From Kiritimatiellia bacterium (GTDB taxonomy: Bacteria; Verrucomicrobiota; Kiritimatiellia; SLAD01), in assembly GCA_007125875.1 (NCBI GenBank), contig SLCI01000166.1:1-7077 (forward strand): a DNA stretch of 7,077 bases, read 5' to 3'. A program made the position numbers and the translations under genes. Under the pieces are notes generated by a model. It was not told where the DNA came from and ran no database searches. It saw nothing but the letters and a program-made list of their open reading frames with translations. Positions within the stretch are counted from its first letter, which is position 1, and each line of letters begins with the position of its first letter. Shown one piece after another: positions 4,422-7,077 of this stretch.

Positions 4422-5354
4422 TTATTTCGTTCCCAACAGACCACTGGCGAGGGCGCGGAAGGCGTAGCGATCGTGGTTGCCGGTTACATTAAGTCGGTTG
4501 AGGCGGAAAGGGTCGGTTTTGGGCTCATTTAGCCCTTGCAGTGTGGTTAGGCCCCCGATGCAGCCGCGTTCCGCCAAGGACGCGGACCATTCCGGATTGA
4601 AATGCTCTGCTTCACCGTAGGGGTAAGAAAAGACGGGGGATATGGTGCCGGTCTCTGCCTGAATTCGTTGCATCGATTCGCTGACTTCGGCCAAGACAAT
4701 GTCCCGCGTTTCATGGCCCAGCGAAATGTGCGAGACGGTGTGTCCACCGACTGGATAACCGCGTTGGACGAGCTCCCGCACGTAGTCCCAAGACATCATC
4801 GTCAACGCATCGTCGGTTGACGTTATCGTTTCGCCAAATGCTTTTTCCATTTCGAGTGCGCGCTGTTCTGCGGATAATCGTTTTAGTTTCGCTTCCCAGT
4901 CGATTACTGCAGTGCGAGGTTGATCCCGCAATGCGTGTCGGACGATCCACCACCACGGTACGTGGGTGCCATCGATGAAGCCGGTGGTGATAAAGAAGGT
5001 GGCGGGCAGTCGATACTTTTCGAGAAGGGGCAGGGCTTCGGTGAAGTTGTTAAGGTAGCCGTCATCGAAGGTAATCGCGGCGGCGCAGTCGGGCAATGGG
5101 GTGCCGGTGCGCAAAGCGGTCACGAGGTCATCGAGTGGCATGACGTGATAATGTCCGGCGAGGGTGCGGAGATGCTGCTCGAACACGTTGGGATGCACGA
5201 AGAAGCCGTCGAAGTTAAGGCGCGGGTCGATTGTGCCGGAGACACCGTGATACGCGAAGATGCGTGCCGACCGCCTTGTTCTGTGTCGACCCAAAGCAAA
5301 CAGGCCACTGATAGCTGCGCCGCGCAATGCAGCGGCTTTTAGGTGTCGCCTCAT
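4422..5354 (-). CDS. Polysaccharide deacetylase, NodB/CE4 family, 310 aa
   Basis: Metal-dependent deacetylase that removes acetyl groups from N-acetylated (or O-acetylated) sugars; the actual substrate is unknown. All main CE4 motifs are present: motif 1 TFDDG (95-99, D97 catalytic base, D98 metal ligand), motif 2 HTVSH (H205 and H209, metal ligands) and motif 3 FSYPYGE (242-248). A late DPFRLNRLN (281-289) sits where family members carry further active-site residues. The early ARIFAYHGV (30-38) is also typical. About 80 residues separate motif 1 from the motif 2 region (including WWWIV, 134-138), longer than in minimal NodB domains and usual for surface-glycan deacetylases. The N-terminus is basic with one short hydrophobic stretch (7-22), perhaps a weak signal or anchor. 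The ATG overlaps the stop of the glycosyltransferase gene as ATGA, so the two are probably translated together. Confidence 0.9.
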   Translation of the reverse strand: MRRHLKAAALRGAAISGLFALGRHRTRRSARIFAYHGVSGTIDPRLNFDGFFVHPNVFEQHLRTLAGHYHVMPLDDLVTALRTGTPLPDCAAAITFDDGYLNNFTEALPLLEKYRLPATFFITTGFIDGTHVPWWWIVRHALRDQPRTAVIDWEAKLKRLSAEQRALEMEKAFGETITSTDDALTMMSWDYVRELVQRGYPVGGHTVSHISLGHETRDIVLAEVSESMQRIQAETGTISPVFSYPYGEAEHFNPEWSASLAERGCIGGLTTLQGLNEPKTDPFRLNRLNVTGNHDRYAFRALASGLLGTK

Positions 5355-6838
5355 GTGGCGGCAGACCTGGATGACGGACGATACATCATGACGTAGATCC
5401 AGAGCAGCGGAATGACGGGCATATGATGTCGAGCGCCACCTTCATAGACGGAGTAGATCAGGAACTTGCTCAAGACCAGGATCGCGATCGCCAATTCGAA
5501 CGGCCGGGGGGCGCGGCGCTGACGGAACGATTGCCAGGCCACGGCGCCCCAAGCAAAAACAAGGAGTGCCCAGCCGGATTGTACCGCGAAGCGCATGGCC
5601 GGATCGACGGGCCCGAGTGAGCGGCGATTCCGATTGATCAATTCCACAAAGGTGGTCTCGGTTCCCCACGTATGCAGGAGTTTGAGGCCGATCAATTGAA
5701 TAAAGCGACCGGGGTTCTCGCGGATAAAGGTTTTGGCCTGCTCGCTGCACCATTCCATGTGATCCAGCATATCTTGCGGCGTTTGCAGATCGACCTGATC
5801 TGGGATGTCACTGTAGAGACCGTCCGACTCAGGATTGTTGGCGCTAAAGAGGACGAGCGGGCCGGCCGTGTTGATCAGGACCGTTTCTCCGAACACGCGT
5901 TGGTTCCGCATCACCCACGGTGCGATGGTAATGCTCATGATGGCAAGAAACAGCATCCAGATTGACCAGGAGCGGCGATTGATCCAGCGCTCTGAGGCGA
6001 GAAAGGCGAAGCAGAGGGCCTGCGCGGAAGCGACGAGAAAGGTCGCTTTGGTCAATGCGCCGAAGCCAGCGGCGACGCCGCCCCAAATGCCGGACCAAGC
6101 ATTACCCTCGCCACTGAACATGCGCAGCCATGCCCAGACCATTAGTAGCAGCATGACCGTGTAGAGATAGTAGTAGTACGGGGTGACCAGGATGTAGAGC
6201 AAAAGCCCTGGATAGAACGCAGTGAATAGTCCCGCGAGACGGGCTCGGCCCGGTCCGGCTTGTATCTCGAATGGGCCACGATCGGGCTGTGGATTGAGAT
6301 CTGGATCGATGGAGACGGCTTTGGCGATTTGATAGACCAAGTAAGCGATCAACATCATCAATGGAATTTGACACAACTGGGCCACGAGCGGTGAGGTGCC
6401 AAAGAGGTGAAAGAATAGGGCGAAATACCACACCTGGCCGGGCGCGTAGTAGGTGAGGGGATTCATACGGCCAGTTTCGACGAGCGTGACTGCTTCGCGA
6501 TAAACGAATAAACCATCGAATGTCGGTTGGGATCGGAAGAGCACGATCAGTACCACCTGAATGGCGGCGGGTAAGAGCAAGAGTAGTGCTAGATAAGACG
6601 CTTCAGACCACCTCGCGAGTGACATGGATGCCGGATGGATAAAGCGCCGACCATAGTAGAATGCCAGGCCACCGAGTAGCACGGGAACGAAGCCCAGCCA
6701 GACCCCTTTGAAGGCGGGGAAGAACACTAACATCGCCACGACCGAAAAAGTTGCGATACGGAACGCATTGACACACAGACGCGCCAAAAACGCCCAGAGG
6801 GCATTCGGTTTCTTTCGATAAACGGAATACTGGTTCAT
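5351..6838 (-). CDS. GT-C membrane glycosyltransferase (ArnT/PMT/RgtA-like, GT39/83), 495 aa
   Basis: Polytopic glycosyltransferase that would use a polyprenyl-phosphate sugar donor and act on the outer face of the inner membrane. About ten or more hydrophobic segments are visible. The acidic first-loop site is TFDGLFVYREA (106-116, D108 the candidate catalytic residue), followed by YYAPGQVWYFALFFHLFG (130-147). A tyrosine-rich PYYYYLY (220-226) and the family hallmark APWVMRNQRVFGE (306-318) leading to LFSANNP (330-336) support the assignment. Near the C-terminus GGARHHMPVIPLLW (467-480) matches the conserved R..xP..P end of these enzymes. I use the ATG at 6836-6838; a TTG at 6872-6874 would add 12 residues but lies inside the -35 box. 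There is no Shine-Dalgarno. It is the first gene of an operon with the deacetylase (4-bp overlap), suggesting that both modify the same glycan or lipid-linked sugar. The acceptor is unknown. Confidence 0.82.
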   Translation of the reverse strand: MNQYSVYRKKPNALWAFLARLCVNAFRIATFSVVAMLVFFPAFKGVWLGFVPVLLGGLAFYYGRRFIHPASMSLARWSEASYLALLLLLPAAIQVVLIVLFRSQPTFDGLFVYREAVTLVETGRMNPLTYYAPGQVWYFALFFHLFGTSPLVAQLCQIPLMMLIAYLVYQIAKAVSIDPDLNPQPDRGPFEIQAGPGRARLAGLFTAFYPGLLLYILVTPYYYYLYTVMLLLMVWAWLRMFSGEGNAWSGIWGGVAAGFGALTKATFLVASAQALCFAFLASERWINRRSWSIWMLFLAIMSITIAPWVMRNQRVFGETVLINTAGPLVLFSANNPESDGLYSDIPDQVDLQTPQDMLDHMEWCSEQAKTFIRENPGRFIQLIGLKLLHTWGTETTFVELINRNRRSLGPVDPAMRFAVQSGWALLVFAWGAVAWQSFRQRRAPRPFELAIAILVLSKFLIYSVYEGGARHHMPVIPLLWIYVMMYRPSSRSAAT

Positions 6839-6844
6839 GCGCGC

Positions 6845-6874
6845 ACTATAGGGTAGGGAGTAAGTGGCACTCAA
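6845..6874 (-). promoter_or_regulatory. Promoter of the glycosyltransferase/deacetylase operon, likely leaderless
   Basis: On the minus strand TTGAGT (6869-6874) and TATAGT (6845-6850, five of six consensus bases) are 18 bp apart. The predicted +1 is 6838, the A of the ATG itself. The promoter also explains the in-frame TTG at 6872-6874, which is the start of the -35 box and not a credible start codon. Confidence 0.55.
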
Positions 6875-6912
6875 GTACGGATGCTGCTCAGAACATGATC
6901 GGATTTTGGGAC

Positions 6913-6940
6913 TTGCTTAATCGATCAAATCCGCTAGATT
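6913..6940 (+). promoter_or_regulatory. Possible promoter of tRNA-Pro
   Basis: TTGCTT (6913-6918) and TAGATT (6935-6940) are 16 bp apart, and the predicted start near 6947 gives about 12 nt of leader before the tRNA. Box matches are moderate (three and four of six). A 7-bp inverted repeat CGGATTT/AAATCCG (6900-6906 and 6927-6933) frames the -35 box. Confidence 0.4.
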
Positions 6941-6958
6941 CGCACCATTCCCTTCCAT

Positions 6959-7035
6959 CGGGGCGTGGCTCAGCCTGGTAGAGCGCTACGTTCGGGACGT
7001 AGAAGTCGCTGGTTCAAATCCAGTCGCCCCGACCA
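6959..7035 (+). tRNA. tRNA-Pro (anticodon CGG), 77 nt with encoded CCA
   Basis: A complete cloverleaf can be drawn. The acceptor stem is CGGGGCG (6959-6965) with CGCCCCG (7025-7031), and the D stem is GCTC/GAGC (6968-6971, 6981-6984). The anticodon stem is CTACG/CGTAG with loop TTCGGGA, so the anticodon is CGG at 6993-6995, reading CCG proline codons. The variable loop is AAGTC. The T stem is GCTGG/CCAGT (one G·T pair) with loop TTCAAAT. The discriminator is A7032, and CCA (7033-7035) is encoded. The C1-G72 pair with A73 are the identity bases recognised by bacterial prolyl-tRNA synthetase. The gene diverges from the glycosyltransferase operon. Confidence 0.97.
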
Positions 7036-7043
7036 CTTTAGAC

Positions 7044-7058
7044 AAACTGCGTTTTTTT
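7044..7058 (+). terminator. Weak terminator-like site after tRNA-Pro
   Basis: AAAC-TGC-GTTT (7044-7054) can form a 4-bp stem and runs into seven T (7052-7058), 8 nt after the tRNA end. The stem is short for an efficient terminator, so this may only be a T-rich processing or pausing site. Confidence 0.35.
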
Positions 7059-7077
7059 CGCCCTTCGCATCCGCGAA

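Noticed and set aside
4238..4532. Repeat-containing small proteins on both strands across the palindrome array (FQSLE-like repeats)
   Set aside because: The 31-bp period shifts the reading frame at each unit, and the frames run into the deacetylase gene. The conservation is of DNA, not protein.
4920..5342. 140-aa plus-strand reading frame opposite the deacetylase
   Set aside because: It lies antisense to a gene with all CE4 motifs and shows no recognisable motif or start signal, so it is a shadow.
5835..6164. Plus-strand frames of about 100 aa opposite the glycosyltransferase
   Set aside because: Antisense shadows of a clear membrane protein gene; composition and starts give no support.
6839..6874. 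Longer glycosyltransferase starting at TTG 6872-6874
   Set aside because: The codon is the first half of the -35 box and has no good Shine-Dalgarno; the ATG at 6838 fits the promoter.
6959..7077. Integration site of a genomic island at the tRNA-Pro
   Set aside because: tRNA genes are frequent targets, but no integrase and no duplicated tRNA 3' end is visible in the window.

Overview
The window looks like chromosomal DNA of a Gram-negative (diderm) bacterium. It holds an LptE-like lipoprotein with a lipobox, a BamD/YfiO-like TPR protein, an LPS-kinase-like protein, a membrane glycosyltransferase and a NodB-type deacetylase, which are mostly cell-envelope functions, together with two housekeeping genes (rpsT and a proline tRNA). 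Placement is uncertain. The LptE-plus-TPR pairing and the short TTCCAA-N3-TTGGAA intergenic palindromes make me lean towards the PVC superphylum (Kiritimatiellota/Verrucomicrobiota-like), but this is a guess from gene content, not something the sequence proves. There are no signs of a mobile element, phage or CRISPR array.

Layout. Positions 1-163 hold no gene. Positions 164-2121 (minus) are a two-gene unit: an LPS-kinase-like protein followed, with a 13-bp overlap, by a membrane metallopeptidase of M50 type with an HExxH motif. A 162-bp intergenic region, in which a good rpsT promoter overlaps a weaker possible kinase promoter, leads to rpsT (2284-2556, plus). rpsT ends at a strong, probably bidirectional terminator (2629-2665) that abuts the lptE stop codon. 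lptE (2664-3197) and the upstream BamD-like TPR gene (3190-4218) are a coupled minus-strand pair with an 8-bp overlap. A 203-bp intergenic region (4219-4421) follows, with a promoter and the oddest element of the window. Then come a polysaccharide deacetylase (4422-5354) and a GT-C glycosyltransferase (5351-6838), joined by an ATGA overlap, both minus. Finally a tRNA-Pro(CGG) with encoded CCA lies at 6959-7035 (plus).

How the genes fit together. The TPR protein and LptE would act in outer-membrane assembly and LPS delivery. The kinase-like protein may modify LPS core sugar. The glycosyltransferase and deacetylase look like a small surface-glycan or lipid-sugar modification operon.

Most unusual observations. 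(1) Four near-identical 15-bp palindromes (TTCCAAYGATTGGAA) start at 4298, 4329, 4360 and 4391, exactly 31 bp apart, about three helical turns. They are separated by 16-bp A-rich spacers and sit just upstream of the promoter of the TPR/lptE operon. (2) That promoter and the glycosyltransferase promoter each place the predicted transcription start on or within two bases of the start codon, suggesting two leaderless mRNAs, whereas rpsT and lptE have ordinary Shine-Dalgarno sequences.
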